Shown piece after piece: positions 34,622 to 46,510 of a stretch of 64,000 nt of DNA. Each line of letters opens with the position of its first letter. The first letter of the stretch is position 1. This stretch comes from Phylloscopus collybita (taxonomy: Eukaryota; Chordata; Aves; Passeriformes; Phylloscopidae), in assembly GCA_027886175.1 (NCBI GenBank), contig JAJNNQ010000010.1, positions 4,126,001 to 4,190,000 of the forward strand, read 5' to 3'. The notes beneath the pieces were generated by a model. The model saw only the letters and a program-made list of their open reading frames with translations, searched no databases and had not been told where the DNA came from. A program made the translations under genes and the position numbers.

Positions 34622-35838
34622 AAGGACATTGACCACGCATGCTGGACATCTAATTGACTCATGGCTCTGCCTCTAAATCAAGTGCATTTCATCTCAAGTT
34701 TCAAACAGATGTTTGGTCTGAAATCCTCTGACTTAAACAGGAATGAAGTCAGCTTCATGTCCTGGATCAAGATCCTGTGAAATTCCTGTTTTTGTATGAT
34801 CACAAAGCAGATGCCAAGGTAAAGCCGAGTGGTCCAAATTAATGTCATTCCTCCAGGCAAACTACATCATCCATTACATTTGTTTTTCCCCCCTTATACT
34901 TGTGGGGTCTTCTTCCTCCTACTGCTACTACTATTACTACTAATCCGACACTAAAAGCTAAAGATTTCTTTTAAAAAAAAAAACCCTAAAAATAATAAAT
35001 CTCAAGCCCCAAATAAACTCTCAAGCCACTCTAGGCCGAGCTGTCTCATTCAAGGATAAACTGATAGAGCAGGTGGAGATGCCAAACGTCATTAAGTTTG
35101 CCAGAGCCCAGTGCTGGGGAACACAAAGGTGAGAAGTATATTCCACAACAAATGACCCCTGACCGGGTGCTCCCTGCTACCAGTCCCCCTCGCTTTTAAA
35201 TTAAACCAGTAAGCCTACTTGAGTGTCTAGCTTGTTTCATTTGATTCCACTCCAGGGGAAATGCAGCCTCTCAATTAAAGCTTTTAGAGTCTCACGTGTG
35301 AAACCGAGGCATGGAGGCTCCTGGAGCTCGTGTGGAGGGCTGAGGCAAGAGATTTGGGTTGGATTTCTGCCCCTGCTACAAGGAATGGTCATATTGTTTC
35401 ACCTCATGCTTCAGATTCCTTTTCTTTTAAATGTGCACGCCCAAAAGGCACTTTTAAAGAATCCACGTGGAAATACGTGTAGTGTGTCTTTTGCTTGTAA
35501 GTTCTGACAGTGTTTCAGCATCTTCTTGAATTCTCAGGGTTGTATTAGTGATCTTCATTTAACTTGCTTTTCAAACAGAAAGCCGTAAATAAAGAATCAG
35601 TAGAAAAGCCCAGATGTGTCTCCATAGGTGAGGGCTGCAGGAATGCCATAGCTTTCATAGCATCACACAGGCAGACATTTGGAAGATTAGGGGCTGCTGA
35701 ATGCATCGCTGGGGATCAGCAGGAAGTTATTTGCAGTTGTTTCTGTAATCGGGGAGAAAATTCACAGTATGTCTTGCTGCCTGCCCAGCTCCCTGGCACC
35801 CTGCTGGGGGGGTGCTAATGCCCTGTGCCATGCTAGGG
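34622..35838. other. Non-coding sequence with a short TAC-type triplet run
   Basis: At 34919-34943 there is an imperfect (CTA)n/(TAC)n run. Otherwise unique. Frames at 35223-35507 and 35564-35818 are open but unrecognised. Confidence 0.5.
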
Positions 35839-35839
35839 G

Positions 35840-36085
35840 ACATGCAAATTAATTAAGTGGCTAAACACTTGCTCTGTGCTTGTTTCTTTCCTGTTATAGT
35901 TTGGATTTTTAATTTTTTTTTTAAATTTTCAATCTATTAATGACTTTTTTTTGACAGGGCCACAAATAGTTTTCGTGCAGAGCAAATATAAAGCTGGGCA
36001 TTTGTGGTTTCACTTTACATGAATTGGGATGGAAAGATAAGACAGAGATTAGGGTCACTAATTCATATATTCATATTAATTAAAA
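35840..36085. promoter_or_regulatory. Candidate regulatory block with POU octamer
   Basis: A perfect octamer ATGCAAAT (35842-35849) overlaps the palindrome TTAATTAA (35849-35856), a classical homeodomain site arrangement. Further on are CTATTAATGAC, TTTGACAGGG (a TALE-type TGACAG) and TTCATATTAATTAAAAC. The block has no recognised repeat. The motifs are seen; function is inferred. Confidence 0.3.
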
Positions 36086-37930
36086 CAAAGATCCTGTTTT
36101 CAGGGGACAGAAGTGAAGCTTTAGTGGTATGCATTTAATCCCATAGTCTCCAGGAAGGAATGGTTCTGCCCTTCCTTATCTAACTTCCAGGGTCAGGTGT
36201 ATGATTTCTTCTCTTCTCATTTTTGGAGGAGAAAAAAAGGGACAACACAACTTTTCATTCTTAGCCTGGATTCTTACCGGAGTGACTTTTCCCTGATCTC
36301 CCATTGCCTACATGGTTGGATGGGCATTTCTGCTCGTCTGCCTGTCCATTCTTGGTAATTCTGAATCTGTCAGGAAATTTCAGGCAGGTTTAAAAGACAA
36401 AACTTTTTAAAATCCTTAAAATCTGATACAAACAGGTAGGCAGAGATGTGAGGCTCTGATAGGAAAGACCCCAACTTGTGGTCAGTACTGATCTACCACA
36501 GAATTCACATCAGGGAACCACTGCCAATGCTCTGCTCACAGGCAAAGCTTCAACAGGTATTTCCAGCTTCTTGGATGTCAAAGTCCCCAAGGACAGCCTT
36601 GGTTGCCACAGGAGACCAAGTGGTTCTACTTCTGTCAGCTACTGGCCTATTTGTTGCTTGGATGGAGAGTTTCAACCATCAAGAAAAAAAAAAAAACTGA
36701 AGAGGCTGATTCCAACTAAAAAGTTGTATTTTTTCAACAGATCACAGGAAAACAGCTCCATGAACTTCAGTGGTGACTGATTCACCTTGTCATTAACAAC
36801 AAAATCAGATCTCCCCATACATCATCATGTAGTGAGGGCTGGAGGATTTTACTACTTTAAGCCTTGTGTTTTAAATCTTTGCTGATGTTCCTGTCCGAGC
36901 TGGAAGAGAAGTTTGCATTACTGATGGATAAATCTCATAAAGCATGAGGTAGGAGTGCTTGGTTTGATTAGGGAGTGTGCCCTACTCGTGTGCCAACATG
37001 ATCAGAACTTCCTTGATTTTTAAAATGTTTAAATTTTGGATGGCAAACTCAAGAAATACGGATCTGCCTTGGAGATGCCATTCAGTTGTTATTTTCCTTT
37101 CAGCAGGCTGTGGGAAAGCACTTATCCCATGGATGTTTTTGTTTCTTTGGTTTTTTTTCTAAAGTTAATTGAGCCCAAGCCCCCAGTAGCGAGGTACCTG
37201 ACTGTTGGTTTTATGGACCACATCTGCACAGTATGGGCAGAGCCCTCCAATCCTGTAGACCTTGTTCAGCTGTACAGAAGTCAACAGAGCCACAATAAAC
37301 GTGGAGGCTCTGCTGTGAATGTGTCCCCTAACACCCACTACAGCTCCCAAAGCCTGGCCCAGCTTTACTGAGTGCAAAACTAGGAATGAGCACTTTTTTT
37401 AGGCAGCAGTTTATTAGCTGGCTGTTAAAAACCTGGTTGGGAATTTGGAGAGAGGAATCCGTGGGTTCTTAGAGTGAGAATGTTCAGAGGTGTCCTGAGG
37501 ATTTCTTTTGACAGAGGTTTGAATTGCTCTTCACTGTAATTGAAACACCTAGAAGTGACTTTACATCTAATTTAGATCAGATGGGGAGAGTGCAAGGAGT
37601 AGGCCTCAGCAGTTCCAGACAAGGTGATTTTTGATTCAGTAAACCCAAACATGTACCTTTTAGTTTCACAGTGACCTACACTTCTCAAACACATGGGTCC
37701 CCACGATGACATCTGAACAGGGATAATGTGGCACTGGAGAAATAAAGAAAACCAGACACCCTGCAGCAAGGCAGCCATCAAATTAAAACTCTTTAAAGAA
37801 ATCTCTCACTTCCTATTTGCTAAATCACTCATTTGGCAAATGTCTTTGCTGTTGATGCTACCACATTTAATATGATCAATAGTCTTACACTCTAGTGTTC
37901 CCCCAATTGACTGGTTGAAGATGCCAGAGA
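36086..37930. other. Non-coding unique sequence
   Basis: No supported gene or repeat. An A13 run lies at about 36684-36697. Frames at 36476-36780 and 36977-37377 are open without domain similarity. Confidence 0.55.
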
Positions 37931-37939
37931 GGAGAAAAA

Positions 37940-37969
37940 GGGGGTGGGATGTGGAGTGAGGGGGCTGGG
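37940..37969 (+). other. Putative G-quadruplex motif
   Basis: Four G-runs on the plus strand (37940-37944, 37946-37948, 37960-37964, 37967-37969) with loops of 1, 11 and 2 nt. The long middle loop makes stability uncertain. Confidence 0.5.
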
Positions 37970-37979
37970 AGGAGGAAAC

Positions 37980-40900
37980 TGTACTTGATCCTTATGGAAG
38001 TCAGTTAAAATTAATTGGAAAAAGCTTTTAAAGACCTAAGATGAAGACCAAATGTATCTCAGACCTGCGGCCTCATCCCCGACACTGAATGCGAAGGTCA
38101 TTGCAAAGCTGTAGATTTATGCGGAAGGCTTGGGTGATGGAAAATGAGACAAAAGCATTTGGATTTTATTATTCCATTTACTCTGACCCTGGGCCATAAA
38201 GGGTTTGGAGAGCCTGTTTTATGTATTCAGCTGGTTGCCACACTGACAAGCATTTGGAGCCACTTAAATAAACCACCCCAACCCACAGCTGCAACAACAC
38301 CATATCAAATACAGGTTAGAGTTGAAATGTAGAGCCAGCAGCACAGCGTCTCCAGCAGGTGCATGTGGAGTGTTTTTTAACCCCCTTGGTTTTGGAATAG
38401 TTCCCTTATTTATCTATCAGCTTTGATTTAAAGACCATTTAATCACCAGTGTAACTCCAGGTTAGAGCGTGCACACACACACAGACACGGACACGTGCAA
38501 GATGCTTTCTGCTGCTCTTCCTAATTCCTGGTTTTTCATGAGACTAACACAGAGTTTGAAAACCTCATGTTTTGGGCCCTAAACAGGCAATTCTGCCCTA
38601 AGTGCCCCTTTCCCAGGTCATTCTATGCACACACTGAATCTCTCTGATTCCTGGCAGGCATCACCGCTTTGGAGAAACAAGAGACAGGAAAGAGTAATGT
38701 ATGGAGAGGGGGAAAGAGGATTTTGCTTAGAAAGAAGGCAAAATAGAGCATGTGTTTGGACTGATGACAGCAAAACTAGGTATCCAGGCGTGCTGGGAAA
38801 AGGGAAAAGGCAGACAGTCAACTGCACATCCAGTCACTCAGAAATCAGTGGGAAACCTAATATCGAGTTTCTTAATGTGTCTTGCATGCTGAATGTGGAA
38901 GGTGTTGAAACTCTCCTGTGGGCTACAGGATGTCTTGTGCCTATGTGAAGGTGTAGAGTTAAGCTTAAGTAATCCACAGACATTCAGATTTTCTAAAGAA
39001 TTCGTTTTCACCCTGCCTGCCCCTCTTTTGTTCCAATTTTCCATTAATTTTGTGTGATTGTTCATGCTCTGGCTCTCAAATGGCAATATCACCGGTGTGG
39101 ATGCAGGTTCTTCTGAAAACTGCTACATTTGCTCACACAAGCCAAGTTGCTCATTTATTAGATTTAAGGAAAGCAATTCACCTTTAAATAGGGATCACAA
39201 CTACTCAGGGCAAAACATTGAGTAGCCAAGAGAGTTTAAAAAAATGGCAAAAGAGTATGTCAAATACATTTGAGTAACAAAGCAATTCCAATCTCCTCTC
39301 AATAACCCACTAGCTGGAGAAAGAGGCTAATTTATGTGCTGTGAATTTTGCACTCAGCCTCTTCCTAGAGGCTATTCTTTCAGGAGAGAGTTGAAACACA
39401 TGATGGCTGAGATGAAATGTTGGAAAAGACTGCACTGCTGTAGTGGGTGCTTTCTAATCTTGCCTAGATGAGCACAAGACAACGGTTTATAGGACTTTTA
39501 ATTCCTAAATTCACATTTTCTGTAGTTTATTTTCCTCCAGGTTTCCATAGGGATCAAACTGAATTCTTCTAACCAACACCTCTAGTCATGTATTACTAGG
39601 AAGATTATGACAAAAGCTAGGGTAGCCAGGACATCTTGCAGTCTTTTAATTTATTCTTACTTTGTGTTATTCATATTTAATTTTGAGTGTCAGGCATTGC
39701 CTAATCTACATATCAATCTAGAATAAAATAGGAACTGATAATGTTTAACAAAATTCAAGGCCTCTTTTCAAATTAAGTGTCTCTCGTGAGAGTGAAAGGA
39801 CAATAATACCAATTCTCGCTTTCACAAAGCAAGAGAATGCAGTCAGCCCCATCTTAACCTTGAAGATAATGTTGCATGACAGACAGCTCTCCTTTGTAGC
39901 AGATGCAAACCCAAACCAGAAATCCCAACCTTTATTGCTCTCCTGCATCAGGAGGGAACGATAACCCGAAACTTTGCTTGGTTAAACCAACATGGATCTC
40001 TGCTGGCCTGAGAGCTGCTCTGTTTTGTAGGGCTTGTGGTGTGACCATGAAGGCTGAGGGTGTCCTTGCATGGCTCTCAGGTGCCTGGGCACACCTGAGG
40101 TGGTCACCCTTCAGTGGAAAGGGAGCACTGAGTCTCACCCTGTCACAGGCAGAGCAGATGAATTGAGATGAAATGCCCTTTTCTCTGACTGCAGCGGGGT
40201 GTGAGCATGATGAGATCAGATGTAGACATCCACCTTATAGACATGTAAAGCTCCAGGAGACAACTCCCAGGCGTGCTCACCTTTATCAGCTCTTTGCCAC
40301 AGCAAGGGCTGGGTTTGCCTCTCCCTCCCACTCTCTGCCTAGAGCAGGCAACAGTTCTGTCTCTTGATTTCTGAAATGTTCTCATTTAATTAATGTCACC
40401 GGGCTCAGCGTAGAAATATGTGAGTGAAATATAATTGTGTGGGCTAGAAAGAGAGTCGAAGGAGATGAACTGAAGGTCTGTCCTGGCCTTCGACTCAGAG
40501 CAACTGAACCTGAGCCAAATGTTGTGCAGGGCTGTTATCTGTAACAGAGTGTGAGTGAACTCCTGATCCAAACTGTTCAGGGGAGCTCAAACCCCAGGGC
40601 TCAGCTTTTTATTCAGTAATTATTGATGCAGTCTCAATATTCAGTATTGTAGCAAACTAATTTGCAGGCCTAATCATCCTGGATGGAAATGGGAAATGAA
40701 TTAAAAACAATTCCTATTTACTTATACATGATAATTAATCTTACTGGATTAAGAAGGCCTGATACCATAAGTGCTTCTCTGAGGAGATTCCTCTGTGTTT
40801 TATAGACATTTAATGTCAGGACTGAATGGAAACTAGAGGTGTTTTCCATCTTAAAATTTTCCAAATGTAAGTTGCAAAATGATCTGACAAACAAAAATTT

Positions 40901-43900
40901 GTAATCCTGAGCAAAAGCCACTCCAAACAGAATCATTGCTGGATCAGAGGCTTTCTCACTGAAATATTGAAAGCTCTCTATTTAAAGCTAATAGCTGCAG
41001 CATAAAAAAATGTACAAATCAAGTCTTCAATCAGATAATGTCTATGTTTCCATGATGCTTAGCAAGAGTTGGGACAAGTTGCTGAGGCTGATAACCTGCA
41101 GTCAGACCTGTGATACTAGAGAAAGAGAGCTGGAAATGTTTCCCTTTTTCTTTGGTTGCTAAAACTTGAAATCTTCCATAAGACACTTACATGGACCAAA
41201 GCAAAGAATGAAATGATAACCAAATCTGGATGGTTTCCAGCATCCAGAATTGGTTCCTTTCTGTCTAGCCTAATCCCATTTAGGCTACACTGATAGGGAA
41301 TGTGCTGGTATATAACAAAACTGGCAGTCCCAGCCATGTCCCTTCAGCCAAATATTGCAGAGTTTCACTGTGATATCTCTAATGGTCACAGAAGCAGGTG
41401 AGAAAGATGGGAGGAATGAGCTGAGTCCAGCAATTCCCATCTTGTTGTGTGGAAAACCGGGGTCATTTGGCTCACAATCACTGCTGCTTGTCCAGGGTTA
41501 CATGAGTCAGAAACACAATATCACAGAATATATTGGCCTGCTTAATTCAAAAGAAAAAAAAGTAATCACCACATGTATAGAGATTCCTGCTGATCAGTAA
41601 CTTTCACTGAAATTGGGACAGTTGCATTTTAATTGACTTTTTCCCTTACAGCATTGCATTGGGAAATCAGCTCTGATATACTCATAGCAAGGTGGAAAAC
41701 AGTTGAACTCTTGTCAGATTTCTGTAGAGATCAGATGGTATTTATTTGCTGGTGGTGCTCTCTTGGGCTAGATTCAAACTCAGGTTCTGCAGATTACAAG
41801 GAAAATCTTTGGAGCCTCAGATGGATTTTATGCTGACTAAATTTAGAAATATTAGCAATTAAACCTGAAGCTGGGCTCCTTTTTCTTGGCATTCCTATGA
41901 AATGTTACATTAAGGAGAGAACAGGGTGAAAATAAGAGCTGGTGGACTAAGGAGGAGGATAAAAGATTCATGAATATTTCTGCTAATAAAAAGTGCTGAG
42001 CTTGGCCTATTTGATTCATGGGGTCACATTATGCATTATTTTTGAGTATTCAGATGACCTCCAGGAATTTGTAAAGCTTTCATAAAAGTAGAGGATTTCT
42101 TGATATTTTAGCCCCAAGTATGCTTTTAAAGAGCACCAATCTCAGACACAACTTAATTCCAATTCTAGAGAAAATATTGTTGCTTCCAGTATTAAAATCA
42201 TAGGCTATATTAACAGAGCAGATGCTTTTTTTCCTCTCTTTTCTAGGAGAAGGTGCAAGCACTTAATTTGTTTTGAGGATGTTTACTGTTTATTATCACA
42301 ATTAATTTAAAAACTCTTTGTAGGCGTCTAAGAAGGAGGTGGAAGTGATCCATAGGAACTGGATAAGCAGTCACATCACTGACTCAATCAATAGCCACAG
42401 CCAAAATGGTTTGGAATTCCCCATCACCTGCATATCATTTCTGCCAAGTTTCCACGAATCTTTCAGAATAACAAAAACCTTTGTAGAAAATCAGAAGCTG
42501 TTTTCAAGGTGATTTTAAGTGAAAATAAAGGGGGAAAAAATAGTCACGAATATTACTGTGAAAAAGAAAGGCAAGGAGGAGGAAATCACAGCCTGACTGC
42601 CTGTCATAGAACTTTGTGAAATACTTTTGCTGTTTTTAGGTCCTCCGGGCAAAAGCAGGCCCTGAACAAAACCCAGCCCTGTTGAGCAAACTGCATCCTA
42701 GCTGCAAGCATGGCGACCATTCCTGCAAACAAAGAGAGAGGAAAATATGTAAATTTAAACAAATTCACAATTCTTTTTCCGCAGGAAAAAAAAAGAGCTT
42801 TCATGTTATTTGAAATAGCCAGACTGCTAGAGTAATGTTCTTACATATAAATGGAAATCCTTTTTGATATTTACACTACTGATTTCTGCACTTTCTTTAA
42901 TCTCTGCTTTCAAATTAATAGACAATAACATCAGATTCCTTCCTTGGCTCACTCAGCACTTGTGCATATTTACCCAAGTGTCTAGAGTGGAGATTGTACA
43001 CATATCTCTAATCCACCTGCCTATGTTAGTTAAAAGCCCAGATAAAATCAGCAGCACTTAAATCTTAACCTTTTAAGTCTGAAATGTTTTTAAAGTCTGG
43101 GCTCATGGCAACTCCAGTGAAGACGGGGGGGAGAGGTGGAAGTTGAATGTAAAACATTTCACAGCTAAAACTATTGTTTCTTTCCCATGAAAAGTAAGCT
43201 CAGGAGTCCCACAAGAGTGTTACCCTGAGAATATTAGTAATGCTGACCAGCTCATAAAGTTTGCAGCAGTGTTGAGTGCTCCAAGCCTCCTACAGTCAAC
43301 TTCATTTTCTGTCTCGTCAATACACAGCTCCCGAAAACCTCAGCAAGCAAAAGAGAAACTCAAGGAGTGTGAGCTGTGATATCTGGCACTCTCCTTCCCC
43401 ATCTTTGCCTTTTGTTTCAGTGTTTGGCTCTGGACCCTTCAGAGGCCACTGAGTGATTTAACACCTGGATGGCCCCGGGACAGCAAAGATACTCTAACAG
43501 TGTGTTGTGCTCCCTTCTTCCTTAAATAGTTTCAAGTCTCTTGTTGGCTTCCCTCAGGAGCTGGGCCTGAGCGAACAGATGCACCTATTCCTTAGGGAAT
43601 GAATAGTTTGTTTATGTAGAAGAGATGAATGGGGCAGTAAGGGCGTCTAGGTCAGTTATTTAGCATGAAAAAAGCCATCAGGATCACCCCGCGGTATTGC
43701 CCTAGGAAGTTTGGAGCAGCTGAGTACAAAGGTGTACACACATCCTCCTCCATCGCCCCTCGGGGAGCACTTTAATTAGGAAGGAGGGCAAATTACTTGG
43801 GATGCTGTGTGTGGAGGTATGGAGACAGGCTGTCCCGGCTCCTTCTCCTGGGGGCACAGAGCAGGGGATGGCACTGCAAGCTGTGGGTGTTCGCTGGGCA

Positions 43901-43960
43901 TCCCTTCAATCCGTTCCACTCCTCCCCGTGTCACACATCTCTCACATCTGGGCCCAAGCA
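37980..43960. other. About 6 kb of non-coding unique sequence
   Basis: No exon, RNA gene or named repeat is supported. A short CA run lies at 38470-38498. Open frames near 38618-39092, 39745-40385 and 41116-41836 are short, overlapping or unrecognised. Composition is ordinary. Confidence 0.55.
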
Positions 43961-43969
43961 TTAGGGACA

Positions 43970-44006
43970 TTTTTTTTTTTTTTTCCCTTCTTTTTTTTTT
44001 TTTTTT
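43970..44006. repeat. Two T-runs (T15 and T16)
   Basis: T15 at 43970-43984, then CCCTTC, then T16 at 43991-44006 followed by GGTGGGG. Low-complexity sequence; two plus-strand frames cross it as poly-Phe and are artefacts. Confidence 0.95.
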
Positions 44007-44448
44007 GGTGGGGTTTTTTGCTTACCCCCAAGCTAACACTGGGGGAAAGGGCTAGCTGGGAACATGGATGGGGAAAGTATGTGTGCATCTTTCTTTTTTG
44101 CCCATCTCTTTTTCTCTCAATCTACCCTCAACAAGGGTGCCTATAGAATATAGCATAATGCTGCATTGTTGGGTTAGGGATTTAATTTCACTCCATCACA
44201 AGCTACCATCGGAGCCCCTGTCATTGCAATTTGTCACACTTTTTTGTGTGCTATATCTCACTGAAGTCACATCTCCTCCTCAGCCCGTTGCATAATCTCC
44301 TGGTCTGGAACAAAGCTCTCCAACATAATGAAAGAGGTGAAATCAGGGAAGGGAAAGTCAATGGCTACTGTTATCACTATAGAACCCGCTCCCACTGGCT
44401 CTGCAGGTTCAGTCACACCACGCAAAACAGAGTAAGAAGGACATGCTG

Positions 44449-44460
44449 TGTGTGTGTGTG

Positions 44461-44512
<52 letters not shown>
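44449..44512. repeat. (TG)n followed by T50
   Basis: A short TG run (about six units) passes through TC into fifty consecutive T (44463-44512). Read on the minus strand it is a poly(A) of 50 with an AATAAA 11 nt upstream (complement at 44524-44529), the spacing of a polyadenylated transcript. Confidence 0.97.
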
Positions 44513-44700
44513 CCTAAAGCCTGTTTATTGAACCTACAGGCAGCACCATTGGCTGCTGAGAGATGTAATCCCATTCCCTCCTGCAGACCACCAGCCATAA
44601 AGAGGCTGCGGGATGTCCCACTGGCCCACCAGGGAGTTGAGAGCCTCCAAAATAGATATCACAGGGAAAGAAGTGAAGAAATCAGTTTGCCTTAAAGGAG
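44513..44700 (-). pseudogene. Possible 3' end of a retrocopied transcript
   Basis: On the minus strand this sequence runs GGTTCAATAAACAGGC, then 11 nt after the signal enters the A50 tract. That order, polyadenylation signal then tail, is the hallmark of a processed retrocopy. I recognise no gene in the adjoining sequence, cannot see the 5' boundary and found no target-site duplication. The alternative is a homopolymer that expanded next to a chance AATAAA. Confidence 0.25.
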
Positions 44701-44769
44701 GAGATTGACTCATGTCTCGGGCTAAACCCACAATAACGTTGTACTTAGGGAAAAGACCCTAAAAAGCCA

Positions 44770-45220
44770 GAAAGAAGACAGAATGGAGTGCTTGAAAGGA
44801 AAAAATGAACATCTGCCAAAATAAGCAGGGTTTTGTTTTCTATAGGAGGGTGGTCAAGGACTCTGTTATGTGTTGACGGCTGAATTTTGAAATCTAAGCT
44901 GCTTTAAGCTTGTGGGGAATGACACAGTGGTTTGAAAGGCTGACCATGTGCTCAGGGCTGCACACCTTGCTGCTCTGCTTCAACAAGGACCTCAGTGTCC
45001 TCCCTGCATTGCTCCTGGGGATCTTTAATGATGTCCTCATGTTCTCACTCAATTAAAATATTAGAAACTTGAATGAATTTAAGATTCACTTACTGTGACC
45101 TCACCATAAATGGCACGTTGATCCTGAAAAGGCCACTTGTGTATTTGGGGAAAGGGGCTTCATGAAGTCCTTTGTGCTAATCCTGTTGCTCTCCTGTTGA
45201 AGGGAAGGGAGCAGCCTGAG
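44770..45220. other. Non-coding sequence, nothing recognised
   Basis: Unique sequence with no supported feature. Confidence 0.5.
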
Positions 45221-45226
45221 GTAGAT

Positions 45227-45268
45227 TGGTTCACAGAACAATATTGGTTCTGGTTCACAGAACAATAT
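45227..45268. repeat. 24-bp tandem duplication
   Basis: TGGTTCACAGAACAATAT occurs at 45227-45244 and again identically at 45251-45268, with TGGTTC between, giving a period of 24. The two copies are identical, so the duplication is either recent or maintained. Confidence 0.95.
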
Positions 45269-45990
45269 ATTTTTTGTTCTTCCTCACTGGTGTTGCCACT
45301 GTGCCTGCTCAGAATTGGTGCAAAATCTGGTCACTCCCGACCCCCAGATTTAAAATATTTGAGAAAACACTTTGTCAGGCTGGAGCTCACAGGCCAAATC
45401 CAGTGATTTGCTGTTGCAGCTTTCAAGACCTGGCAACGGAGTTATTTTGAAAATGTGTTTTGAGGGCTGCTTAGGAAATGTAAATAATGTCCTCTACCAG
45501 TAATTTAATTTTTTTTTCAAGAGGGTCAAAAGAAAAGAAAAATGTGAAACGTTTGTTTGTGGCCTTGGTTGAGCTCTTATAGTCTAACTTCTGTTAAAGG
45601 TTATTTTTTTTTTTTAATGGAAAAATCTCATTTTGGCTGAATCTTTGGCCCCAGTTTTTGATCAGTACTGAACACTGTTCTTTCAGGTTAAATAAAGAGA
45701 AAGTATAAAGTATTCACAAGACATGTATCAATTTGACATCGGTGTAACATTTCTTAAGTGGCCCATTCAGGAGTGAAGCCCATGACTAACAGGCAAATGG
45801 CAGCGAGATACAAGGAGAGATGGTTTTACAAAGGAGAGCAATAAGAAAGGAAAATGTTACACTGTTTGCACCGTGTGTTTTATAAGGAAGATCAGGGTAA
45901 CAATGAGTCACTATGGAAAGGATTTATTGGGCTATGGAGCTAAAAGTCTGTAAAGATTAAAATTCTGATGGGGTTTGGATGGGGAATTGT
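45269..45990. other. Non-coding unique sequence, weakly enhancer-like
   Basis: No repeat or exon is seen. The part at 45700-45960 is unique and even in composition, with words such as GGTAACAATGAGTCACTATG (an AP-1-like TGAGTCA) and ACTGTTTGCACC (FOX-like). This is only weak support for a regulatory role. Confidence 0.3.
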
Positions 45991-45999
45991 TTCTGAGGT

Positions 46000-46510
46000 T
46001 AGTTTTATCCCGCACACTGTCCAAGTTATTAATCCCCTTGTGTTCCCTAAGCTGGGGAGCTGGTGTCGATATGCTCCCCGGGCCAATTTCAGGCACGCCG
46101 GCCCACAGGCTGGTGTAATATTTCTCCAGGCGAATCTCTGGGTGGTCTTGTCTTGTCTTGTGAAGAGTGAGAAGCAGATAGCAGGAGACTTTCAAGATTG
46201 CTGTTGCAGGCATCAGTCTTTGAGTGGAAAATAATCCACCTGGAAGGCCAGCGCCTTGGCGAGGAGGGGCGGGCGGCCCTCTCTGATTTGGGAGATAAGT
46301 TACACGCTGAAATGTTTGCGGGGAAGGTGCAATTTGTCAGGGAGAGGCGAGGCTGGCGATCCCGGCTCTCTGGTGTCTGTTAGCATCTGCCACTCGCATC
46401 CACTCGCAGCTTCCCCCGAGCTGCTGAGCCCTGGCAAGCAGCACACTTCACTGCCTGGACAGCAGGTGACTGGCGTCAGCCCGCAGCTAACCCTCCGTGA
46501 CAAAGCCCAG
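46000..46510. promoter_or_regulatory. GC-rich block with GC-box and CpG cluster
   Basis: About nine CpG lie between 46250 and 46380, with a GC-box GGGGCGGG at 46266-46273, in an otherwise CpG-poor region. A small (TCTTG)3 run lies at 46145-46161. No TATA box or recognised exon is present. Frames on both strands are open across it (61-89 codons), which only reflects GC content. It could be a conserved enhancer or a weak promoter. Confidence 0.3.
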
